Assembly (NCBI RefSeq): GCF_019710585.1
Contig: NZ_JAIFZQ010000026.1
Span: forward strand, 183,932 to 247,931
Direction of reading: 5' to 3'
From: Arthrobacter sp. MAHUQ-56
GTDB lineage: Bacteria > Actinomycetota > Actinomycetes > Actinomycetales > Micrococcaceae
DNA length: 64,000 nt
Below are positions 16,509 through 25,763 of this stretch, one piece after another. The position numbers and the translations under genes are program-made. The first letter of the stretch is position 1. The number at the start of each line of letters is the position of its first letter. Under the pieces are notes generated by a model. The model saw nothing but the letters and a program-made list of their open reading frames with translations. It ran no database searches and was not told the DNA's origin.

Positions 16509-17285
16509 ATGGCAGTAGCAGTACGGGTCATTCCCTGCCTCGACGTCGACGCCGGACGCGTCGTCAAGGGCGTCAACTTCGAGGGCCTCCGCGATGCCGG
16601 CGACCCCGTTGAACTGGCGCACCGCTATGACAACGCCGGCGCAGACGAACTCACGTTCCTTGATGTGACGGCCTCCTCGGGCAACCGCGAAACCACGTTC
16701 GACGTCGTCCGCCGCACCGCAGAGGAAGTCTTCATTCCGCTCACCGTCGGCGGTGGTGTCCGTGGCGTGGCGGAGGTGGACAAGCTCCTGCGCTACGGCG
16801 CTGACAAGGCCTCGATCAACACGGCAGCCGTCGCGAGGCCGGACGTCATCGACGAAATCACCCGCCACTTTGGCTCCCAGGTCCTGGTGCTGTCCGTCGA
16901 TGCGCGCCGCACCCGCCCGGGATCCCGGCCCACGGCGTCGGGGTTTGAAGTCACCACCCATGGCGGGCGTACCGGCACCGGCATCGACGCCATTGAATGG
17001 GCCAAGGAAGCAGCCGACCGCGGCGTAGGGGAGATCCTGCTCAACTCCATCGACGCCGACGGCACCAAGGACGGCTTCGACCTCGAACTCATCAAGCTGG
17101 TCCGGGCCGCCGTCAGGGTTCCCATCATCGCTTCCGGCGGTGCGGGAGAGCCGGCGCACTTCCCGCCGGCGGTGGCTGCGGGTGCGGATGCCGTGCTGGC
17201 GGCGTCCATCTTCCACTGGGGACCGGACGACATGATGTCGCAGGTCAAGGACGCCATCCGCGAAGCAGGCTTCGAAGTCAGGTAA
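16509..17285 (+). CDS. hisF: imidazole glycerol phosphate synthase, cyclase subunit
   Basis: 258-residue TIM barrel: VIPCLDVDAGRVVKGVNF holds the first catalytic Asp, and LLNSIDADGTKDGFD the second. GGGVRG and SGGAGEP are phosphate-binding loops. It uses ammonia from HisH, which is not in this window, to form IGP and AICAR. I chose the ATG at 16509; the open frame extends further upstream only inside hisG. Confidence 0.96.
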   Translation: MAVAVRVIPCLDVDAGRVVKGVNFEGLRDAGDPVELAHRYDNAGADELTFLDVTASSGNRETTFDVVRRTAEEVFIPLTVGGGVRGVAEVDKLLRYGADKASINTAAVARPDVIDEITRHFGSQVLVLSVDARRTRPGSRPTASGFEVTTHGGRTGTGIDAIEWAKEAADRGVGEILLNSIDADGTKDGFDLELIKLVRAAVRVPIIASGGAGEPAHFPPAVAAGADAVLAASIFHWGPDDMMSQVKDAIREAGFEVR

Positions 17286-17304
17286 TCCCTACCGCAGGAA
17301 ACAA

Positions 17305-17343
17305 ATGCCAGGTCACGGCAAGTGACCTGGCATTAGTTTTTTT
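17305..17343 (+). terminator. terminator after hisF
   Basis: A perfect 12-bp stem (ATGCCAGGTCAC / GTGACCTGGCAT) with a 5-nt loop is followed by TTAGTTTTTTT. It separates hisF from the convergent TIGR03085-type gene. Confidence 0.92.
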
Positions 17344-17986
17344 AGAGCCCTACTTCGGCTGACTGGAGGAGGGCGACGGCGTCGGGCTGGCCTTCGAAGG
17401 TGACCAGCGCGTGGCGGGTGCGCCCGTGGGCGTGCATCAGCAGTTCGCCCGGCTCACCGACGATGGCCACCGAGACAGGTGCGCGCTTGGCAACGTGGCG
17501 GGGGCCCGACGGCCGGACCAGGACAATGCCCAGGTCTACGCCGCGGTACAAGATGGCGGCACGCTTGACCAGTTCATCCCAGAGGGCGTCCGAGTAGGCC
17601 TCATCCAGGGCCCGGGGCGCCCACCGGTCCACGGCGCGCCGGACGTCCTCGGTGTGCACGAAGTACTCGATCAGGTTGGCGCTTTCGTCCAGCGCCTTGA
17701 TGCTCATGGGCGAGAAGGCAGGCGGGCCCGCGCGGAACGTATTCACCAGCCGGGCGTAGTCCTCGTTGCTGGTGAGCTTGGCCGCCAGCCTGGCGGTGGC
17801 CTGGTCCGAGGCCTTGGCGAGGCGCTTGATCACCAGGCCCAGCCCGACTGCTGCTTTCCGTTCGCGCAGGTAGAGGTGCGCGGCGAGGTCCCTGGTGCGC
17901 CAGCCCTTGCACAATGTGGGCGCGTCAGGACCGGCCGCAAGCAAGGTTTCGGCCAGGACTTCTCGGGACGGTTCGACGAAATGCAT
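17342..17986 (-). CDS. TIGR03085-type (DinB/maleylpyruvate-isomerase-like) protein
   Basis: 214 residues from ATG at 17986. The pattern MHFVEPSREVLAETLLAAGPDAPTLCKGWRTRDLAAHLYLRE followed by IEYFVHTEDVRRA resembles the metal-binding four-helix DinB-like/MDMPI proteins of actinobacteria (TIGR03085): a His in DLAAHL and a His in YFVHTEDVRR are likely ligands. Members are thought to use mycothiol, but the function here is unknown. It lies between hisF and hisI on the opposite strand. Confidence 0.75.
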   Translation of the reverse strand: MHFVEPSREVLAETLLAAGPDAPTLCKGWRTRDLAAHLYLRERKAAVGLGLVIKRLAKASDQATARLAAKLTSNEDYARLVNTFRAGPPAFSPMSIKALDESANLIEYFVHTEDVRRAVDRWAPRALDEAYSDALWDELVKRAAILYRGVDLGIVLVRPSGPRHVAKRAPVSVAIVGEPGELLMHAHGRTRHALVTFEGQPDAVALLQSAEVGL

Positions 17987-18098
17987 CACTTGGAAAACTA
18001 GCACGAGAGCCGCGGACTTGGGCAGCACCGGAGCCGCCGTTGGCGTGCCGTTGTTCACATCGGGAAAGGGTGCTGGTGAAGGCACTAGACTTGACCCG

Positions 18099-18548
18099 AT
18101 GTCTGAGCAGCAAACCCCCGCCCAAACCGCAGGATCCGCCGCGTCCCCGTTCGTGGAATCCGTGCCGCCGCCGTCCGCCGTGACGGCTGCCGGCCCGCTC
18201 CCCGAAGACGTGGCCGCAGCCCTCAAGCGCGACGCCGCTGGCCTCGTTGCCGCCGTAGTGCAGCAGTACGACACCAACGAAGTCCTGATGCTCGGCTGGA
18301 TGGATGACGAGGCGCTGCACCGGACCATGACCACCGGCCGCGTCACCTTCTACTCCCGTTCCCGCCAGGAGTACTGGCGCAAGGGCGACACCTCCGGGCA
18401 CGTCCAGTGGGTCAAATCCGTAGCGATGGACTGCGACGGCGACGCGCTGCTGGTGCGCGTGGACCAGGTGGGTGCCGCCTGCCACACCGGCACCCGCACC
18501 TGCTTCGACGGCAGGGCGCTCGACGTTGCAACGGGCCAGGCGGACTAG
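18099..18548 (+). CDS. hisI: phosphoribosyl-AMP cyclohydrolase
   Basis: 149 residues; the first 35 are a poorly conserved tail. The HisI core is LMLGWMDDEAL, TFYSRSRQEYWRKGDTSGHVQ, DCDGDALLVRVDQVGAACHTGTRTCF, where the cysteines bind zinc and the Asp residues magnesium. It opens the PR-AMP ring. TAGACT lies a few bases before the ATG, so a near-leaderless transcript is possible. trpE follows 114 bp later. Confidence 0.95.
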   Translation: MSEQQTPAQTAGSAASPFVESVPPPSAVTAAGPLPEDVAAALKRDAAGLVAAVVQQYDTNEVLMLGWMDDEALHRTMTTGRVTFYSRSRQEYWRKGDTSGHVQWVKSVAMDCDGDALLVRVDQVGAACHTGTRTCFDGRALDVATGQAD

Positions 18549-18662
18549 GCCGGACAGGATGCCCGGCCGCCGGTCCACCCGGGACCACGGCCATTCCAGG
18601 AAGCAGAATCAAGGAGCCGGCAGGGGCCGGCCCTTTCGAAGAACAGGCGGACAAGCAAAGCC

Positions 18663-20225
18663 ATGCAGGACCTTGGAACCATCAGCCCGACACTTGAGGA
18701 GTTCCGGGAACTTGCCGGCCACAGCCGCGTCATCCCGGTCAGGCTCAAGGTCCTCGCCGACGCCGAAACCCCCATCGGCCTCTACCGGAAACTGGCCCAG
18801 GGGCAGCCCGGTACGTTCCTGATGGAATCGGCGGCCGTCGGGGGCGCCTGGTCCCGCTACTCCTTCATTGGCGCGCGGTCACGGGCAACCCTGACCACCA
18901 AGGACGGCCAGGCACACTGGCTGGGCGAACCTCCTGCCGGGGTGCCGGTGGACGGCAGCCCCGTGGACGCCGTCCGTGACACCATCGAGGCCCTGCGCAC
19001 CGACCGGTTCGAGGGCCTGCCGCCCTTCACCTCGGGCCTGGTGGGCTTCCTGGGTTGGGAAACGGTCCGGCACTGGGAGCGGCTGGTGAGCCCGCCGGAG
19101 GATGACCTGCAGCTGCCCGAGATGGCCCTCAACCTGGTCACCGACATGGCCGTGCATGACAACGTGGACGGCACGGTCCTGCTGATCGCCAACGCCATCA
19201 ACTTCGATAACAGCTCCGAACGGGTCGACGAGGCCTGGCACGACGCCGTGGCCCGGGTCAAGGAACTCCTGGCGAAGATCAGCGCGCCCGTGGTGCAGCC
19301 CGTCTCCGTGCTGACGCCGGCGGCGCTGGACTTCGCCTCCAGCGTCCAGGAACGCTGGGACGAGGCCGAGTACCTGGCCGCCCTGGACCGCGGCAAGGAA
19401 GCCATCGTGGACGGCGAGGTCTTCCAGGTGGTGATCTCGCGCCGCTTCGAGATGGAATGCCAGGCTCCCGCCCTGGACGTGTACCGCGTCCTGCGGAACA
19501 CCAACCCCAGCCCCTACATGTACATCTTCAGCCTGGCGGATGCCGACGGCCGGGAGTACTCGATCGTCGGCTCCTCGCCGGAAGCCCTGGTGACGGTCAC
19601 CGGCGGGGAAGTCATCACCCATCCCATCGCCGGCTCACGCCCGCGCGGCAAGACCGTGGAAGCTGACAAGGCCCTGGCCGAGGAACTCCTGGCCGACCAG
19701 AAGGAACGCGCCGAGCACCTGATGCTGGTGGACCTGTCCCGCAACGATCTTTCCAAGGTCTGCGTGGCCGGAACCGTGGACGTCACGCAGTTCATGGAAG
19801 TGGAGCGCTTCAGCCACATCATGCACCTGGTGTCCACCGTCGTCGGGCAGCTGGCTCCTGGCGCCAAGGCGTACGACGTCCTGAAGGCAACGTTCCCGGC
19901 CGGCACGCTGTCCGGCGCACCCAAGCCCCGCGCCCTGCGCCTCCTGGACGAACTGGAGCCACACCGCCGCGGCATCTACGGCGGAGTGGTGGGCTACCTC
20001 GACTTCGCCGGTGACATGGACATGGCCATCGCGATCCGTTCCGCCCTGATCCGGGAGGGCCGTGCCTACGTCCAGGCCGGCGGCGGCATCGTGGCCGATT
20101 CCGTCAACCCCACCGAGGCCCTGGAGACGGTCAACAAGGCGGCAGCCCCCCTGCGCGCGGTGCACACGGCGGGATCGCTGCATAACATTTCCGCCGAGTC
20201 GCTGCCTGGCGGGACGGACTCCTGA
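18663..20225 (+). CDS. trpE: anthranilate synthase component I
   Basis: 520 residues with the chorismate-binding core PIAGSRPRGKTVEADKALAEELLADQKERAEHLMLVDLSRND and PAGTLSGAPKPRALRLLDELEP. The N-terminal domain holds the LLES-like tryptophan feedback element (FLMESAAVGGAWSRYSF). It converts chorismate to anthranilate with TrpG, which is not in the window. No leader peptide with tandem Trp codons is visible upstream. The stop overlaps the next gene as TGATG. Confidence 0.96.
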   Translation: MQDLGTISPTLEEFRELAGHSRVIPVRLKVLADAETPIGLYRKLAQGQPGTFLMESAAVGGAWSRYSFIGARSRATLTTKDGQAHWLGEPPAGVPVDGSPVDAVRDTIEALRTDRFEGLPPFTSGLVGFLGWETVRHWERLVSPPEDDLQLPEMALNLVTDMAVHDNVDGTVLLIANAINFDNSSERVDEAWHDAVARVKELLAKISAPVVQPVSVLTPAALDFASSVQERWDEAEYLAALDRGKEAIVDGEVFQVVISRRFEMECQAPALDVYRVLRNTNPSPYMYIFSLADADGREYSIVGSSPEALVTVTGGEVITHPIAGSRPRGKTVEADKALAEELLADQKERAEHLMLVDLSRNDLSKVCVAGTVDVTQFMEVERFSHIMHLVSTVVGQLAPGAKAYDVLKATFPAGTLSGAPKPRALRLLDELEPHRRGIYGGVVGYLDFAGDMDMAIAIRSALIREGRAYVQAGGGIVADSVNPTEALETVNKAAAPLRAVHTAGSLHNISAESLPGGTDS

Positions 20226-20869
20226 TGCCCGACGCCGGACTCGGGGCCGGGCAGGCAGGGAAGGCCAGTAAGGCCGGCAGCGCACCGTTCTGGGCGAGGA
20301 AGTCCACCCTGGTGCTGCTGATCGCATTGCTGGCCCTGGCCGCCTTCGGCACCACCACGCAAACCTGGCTGACCGTCACGCTGGACCCGGACCAGGTGGG
20401 CCAGGCCGGAGCCTCGCAGAACGCCCTGCAGGTCCAGGGCAGCAAAGCCGCCACCACGGTGACGGCCCTCGCGCTGGTGGCCCTCGCCGGCGGCCTCGCC
20501 GCAGCCATCGCCGGCAGGATCGCCCGCTGGATCATCACAGCCATCATTGTCCTCGCGGCAGCCGGCGTGGCCGCTGCCGCCGCCACGGTCCTGGCCGACC
20601 CGCTGACGGCGGCGCAGGGATCCATCGCGGCCGCAACGGGCATTTCGGGAAGCCCGGCGCACGTGGACGTGACCGCCTTCCCGGTGCTCGCCGTCGTCGC
20701 CGGCTGCCTGCTGGCCTTGGCCGCCCTGCTGGTCATTCCGGCATCCCGGCACTGGCGCACGCGGACCAAATATGACGCTCCGGGAACCGCAGGGGCCGCC
20801 GCACCCACCGGCCCGGTGGACGAAATCGACAGCTGGGACCGGTTGTCCCGGGGCGACGACCCGACCTAA
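20225..20869 (+). CDS. TIGR02234-type tryptophan-operon membrane protein
   Basis: 214 residues with four likely membrane helices (about 27-48, 78-100, 104-126 and 156-177) and the marker QTWLTVTL after the first helix. The family is regularly found inside actinobacterial trp operons between trpE and trpC. Its biochemical role is not established. Translational coupling to trpE (TGATG) supports a linked role. Confidence 0.85.
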   Translation: MPDAGLGAGQAGKASKAGSAPFWARKSTLVLLIALLALAAFGTTTQTWLTVTLDPDQVGQAGASQNALQVQGSKAATTVTALALVALAGGLAAAIAGRIARWIITAIIVLAAAGVAAAAATVLADPLTAAQGSIAAATGISGSPAHVDVTAFPVLAVVAGCLLALAALLVIPASRHWRTRTKYDAPGTAGAAAPTGPVDEIDSWDRLSRGDDPT

Positions 20870-20973
20870 GCCAACCGCGCACCCTCCGGCGGTCCGGGCA
20901 GATGCCCGCGGTACGCGGACGGCGCCCAAAAAATGGCAGAATGTAAGCAGTATCCATCCTGAGGAGATTTTCC

Positions 20974-21261
20974 ATGAGCAAAGCACCTGCGTCCGTTTCC
21001 AAGTCCGGCACCCGCACGGTTGCCCCCGGCGCCATCGACCACAGCCAGGAACTCGGCCACGGCAACAGCCCCGCAGCCTGGACCTGCGTCATCGTCATGC
21101 TCATCGGCGCACTCATCGCAGCCATCGCGTTCGTGATCGCCAGCACCCCCATCTTCATCGCCGGTGCCGCCGTCATGGTCCTGGGCCTGATCCTCGGATA
21201 CGTCATGCGCAAGGCAGGCTACGGCGTCGAAGGCAGCAAGCTGAAGAACTCCGGCCACTGA
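20974..21261 (+). CDS. HGxxPAAW-motif (DUF6704) small membrane protein
   Basis: 95 residues with the diagnostic GHGNSPAAW followed by two membrane helices (about 37-57 and 63-85) and a basic C-terminus. The family is typical of actinobacterial trp operons and has no known function. GAGGAG is well placed before the ATG. Its TGA overlaps the trpC ATG. Confidence 0.85.
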   Translation: MSKAPASVSKSGTRTVAPGAIDHSQELGHGNSPAAWTCVIVMLIGALIAAIAFVIASTPIFIAGAAVMVLGLILGYVMRKAGYGVEGSKLKNSGH

Positions 21262-22082
21262 TGGCGACTGTTCTCGACGACATCAACGCCGGTGTCCGGG
21301 AGGATATGGAGGCCAGGAAGCGGCACGTTTCGCTGGCTGAGCTGAAGGACCGGGCACAGGCCGCCGCCCCTGCGCGCGACGCCTGGGCCGCCCTCGGCGG
21401 GACCTCCCCAACCCGGGAACAGCTGAAAGTCATCGCGGAGATCAAGCGCCGCAGCCCCTCCAAGGGGGATCTGGCCAGCATCGGCGACCCCGCCTCGCTT
21501 GCCAGGCAGTATGCCGACGGCGGTGCCGCCGTCATCAGCGTCCTCACCGAACAGCGCCGCTTCAACGGCTCGCTGGCCGACCTTGACGCGGTGCGTGCCG
21601 CCGTCGACGTCCCGCTGCTGCGCAAGGACTTCACCCTTGACGAGTACCAGATCTGGGAAGCCCGCGCCCATGGCGCAGACCTGGTCCTGCTGATCGTCGC
21701 GGCACTCTCGGACGGGCAGCTGAACGAGTTCTCCGCCCTGAGCCGGGAACTCGGCATGAACGTGCTCGTGGAGACGCACACCGAAGAGGAAATCGAGCGG
21801 GCGGTGGCCGCCCAGGCGCGCATCATCGGCGTCAACGTGCGGAACCTGAAGACGCTCGACGTCGACCGTTCAGTCTTTGCCTCGCTGGCGGGTCTGATTC
21901 CGGCCGGGTCGCTCGTGGTTGCCGAATCCGGCGTCAGGGACGCCGACGACGTCACGCACTACGCCGCCAGCGGCGCCAACGCAATACTGGTGGGCGAAGC
22001 CCTGGTGAGCCACGCGACGCCGCGGGAGCGGATCGCCGAGTTCACCGCCGCCGGCGCCGCCGCCATCGCCGCACGCGGCTGA
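21261..22082 (+). CDS. trpC: indole-3-glycerol phosphate synthase
   Basis: 273-residue TIM barrel. IAEIKRRSPSKGDL holds catalytic lysines, LLRKDFTLDEYQI another catalytic Lys, and VNVRNLKTLDVD and VAESGV complete the family pattern. It closes the indole ring from CdRP. I chose the ATG at 21261 coupled by TGATG to the HGxxPAAW gene. An 8-bp hairpin GTCCGGCC/GGCCGGAC follows in the trpC-trpB gap. Confidence 0.96.
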   Translation: MATVLDDINAGVREDMEARKRHVSLAELKDRAQAAAPARDAWAALGGTSPTREQLKVIAEIKRRSPSKGDLASIGDPASLARQYADGGAAVISVLTEQRRFNGSLADLDAVRAAVDVPLLRKDFTLDEYQIWEARAHGADLVLLIVAALSDGQLNEFSALSRELGMNVLVETHTEEEIERAVAAQARIIGVNVRNLKTLDVDRSVFASLAGLIPAGSLVVAESGVRDADDVTHYAASGANAILVGEALVSHATPRERIAEFTAAGAAAIAARG

Positions 22083-22161
22083 GGCTCGCGGCGCGGGAAA
22101 CCCGTCCGGCCCCGGCCGGACTGCACACTTTTGACCACTTACTCTCGAACAGGATGGACTG

Positions 22162-23481
22162 ATGGCTGACGCACCTTCAGGAAACGCTGACAACAACACC
22201 GCGGAAGCCTTCCTGCAGGGCGGTTCCCTCCGCCACGCCCCGGGGCCGTACTTCGGCAACTACGGCGGACGCTGGATGCCCGAATCCCTGATCGCCGCCC
22301 TGGACGAGCTTGAGGAAACCTTCAACAAGGCCAAGGACGATCCTGAGTTCCGTGCGCAGATCGATGACCTGAACAAGAACTACTCGGGCCGGCCCTCCCT
22401 GCTGACCGAAGCCAAGCGCTTTTCCCAGCATGCCGGAGGCGTGCGGGTGTTCCTCAAGCGCGAGGACCTCAACCACACGGGATCCCACAAGATCAACAAC
22501 GTCCTGGGCCAGGCGCTGCTCGCCAAGCGCATGGGCAAGACCCGGGTCATTGCCGAGACCGGCGCCGGCCAGCACGGCGTGGCCAGTGCCACCGCGGCCG
22601 CCCTGATGGGCCTCGAATGCGTGGTCTACATGGGTGCCGAGGACTGCCGCCGGCAGGCGCTGAACGTCGCCCGGATGGAGCTGCTGGGCGCCAAGGTCAT
22701 CCCCGTCACCAGCGGGTCCCAGACCCTCAAGGACGCCATTAACGAGGCCCTGCGGGACTGGGTGGCCAACGTCGGCAACACCCACTACCTGCTGGGCACC
22801 GCCGCCGGCGCGCACCCCTTCCCGGCCATGGTCCGCTACTTCCACGAGGTCATCGGCGAGGAAGCCCGCGCCCAGATCCTGGAGCAGGAAGGACGCCTCC
22901 CGGACGCGGTCTGCGCCTGCATCGGCGGCGGCTCCAACGCCATCGGCATCTTCCACGGCTTCCTGGACGACCCCTCCGTCAGGATCTACGGCTTCGAGGC
23001 CGGCGGCGACGGTGTGGAGACCGGCCGGCACGCTGCCACCATCACCCTCGGCAAGCCCGGTGTGCTGCACGGCGCACGTTCCTACCTGATGCAGGACGAC
23101 GACGGGCAGACCATCGAGTCGCACTCCATCTCCGCAGGCCTGGACTATCCGGGCGTTGGGCCCGAGCACTCCTACCTGTCCGACATCGGGCGGGTCAGCT
23201 ACGAGCCGATCACCGACAGCGAGGCGATGGACGCCTTCCGGCTGCTGTGCCGCACCGAGGGCATCATCCCCGCGATCGAGTCCTCGCACGCACTTGCCGG
23301 GGCCATCAAGGTGGGCCAGCGGCTTGCGGCCGAGGACCCTGCGACAGCTTCGGAAAAGATCGTCATCGTCAACCTGTCCGGCCGCGGCGACAAGGACGTA
23401 GCCACCGCTGCGGAATGGTTCGACCTGCTGGACAAGGATTCCGCCGAATCGGAAATCGGCAAAGAGGGGGAGCAGCTGTGA
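22162..23481 (+). CDS. trpB: tryptophan synthase beta chain
   Basis: 439 residues. The PLP lysine is in HTGSHKINNVLGQ; ETGAGQHGVA and GGGSNAIGIF bind phosphate; NLSGRGDKD is near the C-terminus. It joins indole and serine to tryptophan in the alpha2-beta2 complex with TrpA. About 20 extra N-terminal residues precede the conserved RHAPGPYFGNYGGRWMPE. The stop overlaps trpA as GTGA. Confidence 0.97.
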   Translation: MADAPSGNADNNTAEAFLQGGSLRHAPGPYFGNYGGRWMPESLIAALDELEETFNKAKDDPEFRAQIDDLNKNYSGRPSLLTEAKRFSQHAGGVRVFLKREDLNHTGSHKINNVLGQALLAKRMGKTRVIAETGAGQHGVASATAAALMGLECVVYMGAEDCRRQALNVARMELLGAKVIPVTSGSQTLKDAINEALRDWVANVGNTHYLLGTAAGAHPFPAMVRYFHEVIGEEARAQILEQEGRLPDAVCACIGGGSNAIGIFHGFLDDPSVRIYGFEAGGDGVETGRHAATITLGKPGVLHGARSYLMQDDDGQTIESHSISAGLDYPGVGPEHSYLSDIGRVSYEPITDSEAMDAFRLLCRTEGIIPAIESSHALAGAIKVGQRLAAEDPATASEKIVIVNLSGRGDKDVATAAEWFDLLDKDSAESEIGKEGEQL

Positions 23482-24341
23482 GCACCGCAGGAATGGACAA
23501 CATGGCACAGACGGCCGGCAAGGCCCAGATGACCAGCAAGTCGGCGGCAGCCATCGACAAGGCCCGGTCCCAGGGCCGCGCTGCCCTGATCGGCTACCTT
23601 CCGGCTGGTTACCCGAGCGTTGAGGAGACCATCGCGGCCGGCATCGCCCTCGCCGAAAACGGTGCGGACCTGATCGAAATCGGCATCCCCTACTCGGACC
23701 CCGTCATGGACGGCCAGGTTATCCAGGCCGCCACCACCGAGGCGCTGGCCAAGGGTTTCCACGTCAAGCAGGTCTTCGACGTCGTAGCCGGCATCACCAG
23801 CAAGACCGACGCCGCCGTCCTGGTGATGACCTACTGGAACCCGGTGGTCCGCATGGGCGTGGATGAGTTCTCCCGCAGGCTTGCCGAAGCCGGGGGAGCC
23901 GGGCTCATCACCCCAGACCTCATCCCGGACGAGGCCGCCGAATGGATGGAAGCGTCGGATAAGTACGGCCTTGACCGGGTGTTCCTGGTTGCGCCGTCCT
24001 CCACAACGGAGCGCATGCAGCGGACCGTGGACGCCAGCCGCGGCTTCGTGTACGCGGTTTCCATCATGGGCGTCACCGGTGCCCGCACGAGCGTCAGCTC
24101 GGCCGCCAAGGACGTGGTGGCCGCTGCCCACGCCGCCGGCGCGGAACGCGTCTGCGTCGGGCTCGGCGTCTCCAACGCCGACCAGGTCCGGGAGATCGCC
24201 GCCTACGCGGAAGGCGTCATTGTGGGCACTGCCCTGGTGGCGGCCGTGCGCGACGGGGGAGTGGACGCCGTCGCCGCACTGACCAAGGACCTCAGCACTG
24301 GCCTCGCCCGGGAATCGGCCCAGGCCAAGGACGGGGCGTAA
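23478..24341 (+). CDS. trpA: tryptophan synthase alpha chain
   Basis: 287-residue TIM barrel with LIEIGIPYSDPVMDGQVIQ (catalytic Glu), TYWNPV and VYAVSIMGVTGAR. It cleaves indole-3-glycerol phosphate and channels indole to TrpB. I chose the GTG at 23478, which overlaps the trpB stop and has GAGGGGG upstream; ATG codons a few residues later are possible starts. lgt begins 3 bp after the stop. Confidence 0.96.
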   Translation: MSTAGMDNMAQTAGKAQMTSKSAAAIDKARSQGRAALIGYLPAGYPSVEETIAAGIALAENGADLIEIGIPYSDPVMDGQVIQAATTEALAKGFHVKQVFDVVAGITSKTDAAVLVMTYWNPVVRMGVDEFSRRLAEAGGAGLITPDLIPDEAAEWMEASDKYGLDRVFLVAPSSTTERMQRTVDASRGFVYAVSIMGVTGARTSVSSAAKDVVAAAHAAGAERVCVGLGVSNADQVREIAAYAEGVIVGTALVAAVRDGGVDAVAALTKDLSTGLARESAQAKDGA

Positions 24342-24344
24342 CCC

Positions 24345-25499
24345 ATGCAGACCCTCCTTCAGGCAGCTGTCTTGGTGCCGGCGAGCATCCCCAGCCCGGA
24401 CTGGTCCGGCTTCGACATCCCCCTGCCGTGGGGCAGCCTGCGCATCCACGCGTACGCGCTGTGCATCCTGGCCGGGATTGTTCTGGGCCTCTGGCTGACT
24501 TCCGTCCGCTGGGCCAAGCGCGGTGCGCCTGAGGGAAGCGTCTGGGACATCGTCATTTGGGCCATCCCCTTCGGCATCATCGGGGGCCGGCTGTACCACG
24601 TGGTGTCCTCGCCGGACGCCTACTTCGGGCCTGGTTTCGATGGCACCGGCGACCTCTCGCTGATCCCGCAGATCCAACGCGGCGGACTGGGCATCTGGGG
24701 CGCCGTCGTCCTCGGTGCCGTCGGTGCCTGGATCGGTTGCCGCCGCAGCGGCGTCAAGCTCAGCGCGTTCGTCGACGCCGCCGCGCCCGGGCTGTTGCTG
24801 GCACAGGCCGTGGGCCGCTGGGGCAACTGGTTCAACCAGGAGCTCTTCGGCGGGCCCACAACCCTTCCCTGGGGCCTGCAGATCGACCCCAACAACGCGA
24901 ACTTTCCCGCAGGGATGCCCGCCGACACCCTGTTCCACCCCACTTTCCTCTACGAATCCCTGTGGAACCTGGCGGGCGTGCTGATCCTGCTTGCGCTCGA
25001 CAGGCGGTTCCATTTCCGCCGCAGCAGGCTCTTCTGGCTCTACGCCATGTACTACACGCTGGGCCGGGTCTGGATCGAAGCACTGCGCATCGACGACGCC
25101 GAGCAGATCAACCTGCTCGGCATCACCACCCGCCTCAACGTCTGGACCAGCATCTTCGTCTTCCTTGCCGCCCTCGCCGCGTTCATCCTCCTGGGACTGA
25201 AGGGCCGCCCGGAACCGGACACGGTGTACCTGGCCGGCCACGGACCGGAAACGGCCGCGGCAGCCGGTGCCGATGCCCGCACGGAAGATGACGTCCGTTC
25301 TCCGGACCCCGTTGTCTCAGATAGTGATTCGCGTGATAATCTCCCTGATAACCAAAGCGGTTCCCGGCATGCTTCCGACCCCACGGAAAATGCCGAGGCG
25401 GCACCGGCCGGCTCCAAGCCTGGAACGGGTGCAACGGCTTCCGGAACTTCCGGCAGCACAGCCACAGGATCCGCGTCGGAGGCTGGCCCCGGTAAGTAG
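24345..25499 (+). CDS. lgt: prolipoprotein diacylglyceryl transferase
   Basis: 384 residues. Seven membrane segments lie in the first 285; the Lgt signature VGRWGNWFNQELFGGPT is at about residues 152-168, and HPTFLYESLWN follows. It adds diacylglycerol to lipobox cysteines and so acts upstream of lipoproteins such as the EhuB-like protein in this window. The last 100 residues are a low-complexity Ser/Ala/Gly tail, with one stretch (25310-25365) much richer in AT than its surroundings. Confidence 0.95.
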   Translation: MQTLLQAAVLVPASIPSPDWSGFDIPLPWGSLRIHAYALCILAGIVLGLWLTSVRWAKRGAPEGSVWDIVIWAIPFGIIGGRLYHVVSSPDAYFGPGFDGTGDLSLIPQIQRGGLGIWGAVVLGAVGAWIGCRRSGVKLSAFVDAAAPGLLLAQAVGRWGNWFNQELFGGPTTLPWGLQIDPNNANFPAGMPADTLFHPTFLYESLWNLAGVLILLALDRRFHFRRSRLFWLYAMYYTLGRVWIEALRIDDAEQINLLGITTRLNVWTSIFVFLAALAAFILLGLKGRPEPDTVYLAGHGPETAAAAGADARTEDDVRSPDPVVSDSDSRDNLPDNQSGSRHASDPTENAEAAPAGSKPGTGATASGTSGSTATGSASEAGPGK

Positions 25500-25654
25500 G
25501 GAGCCGGCCACGCAGGGCAGCAGAGCCACCGCTCGAAGGGCCCGAAACCACAACGTCGTGGCATGGGGCACCGTCCGGAAGGCATAGAGCTGCTGTCCGG
25601 TGTTGCCCAGGGCAGGAGCCTGCGTAACCGTTAGTTCGGCAGGCTGCGCTGACC

Positions 25655-25660
25655 TACAAT
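25655..25660 (+). promoter_or_regulatory. possible -10 box upstream of gltB
   Basis: TACAAT lies about 105 bp before the gltB start in a 265-bp non-coding gap. The region 17-18 bp upstream (TTAGTT) is a poor -35, so this is only a candidate. Confidence 0.35.
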
Positions 25661-25763
25661 TTCCAGTAAGTAACACTTTGTTGTGCCCAATGTGAGCGGC
25701 GCCCGACGAGTGGGGCCAATGGTGTCCCTTCCATACGCACGATCAGGAGGAAGGACGTCTCCC

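Noticed and set aside
18549..18662. Tryptophan attenuator upstream of trpE
   Set aside because: I found no leader peptide with consecutive Trp codons and no terminator-antiterminator pair in the 114-bp gap.
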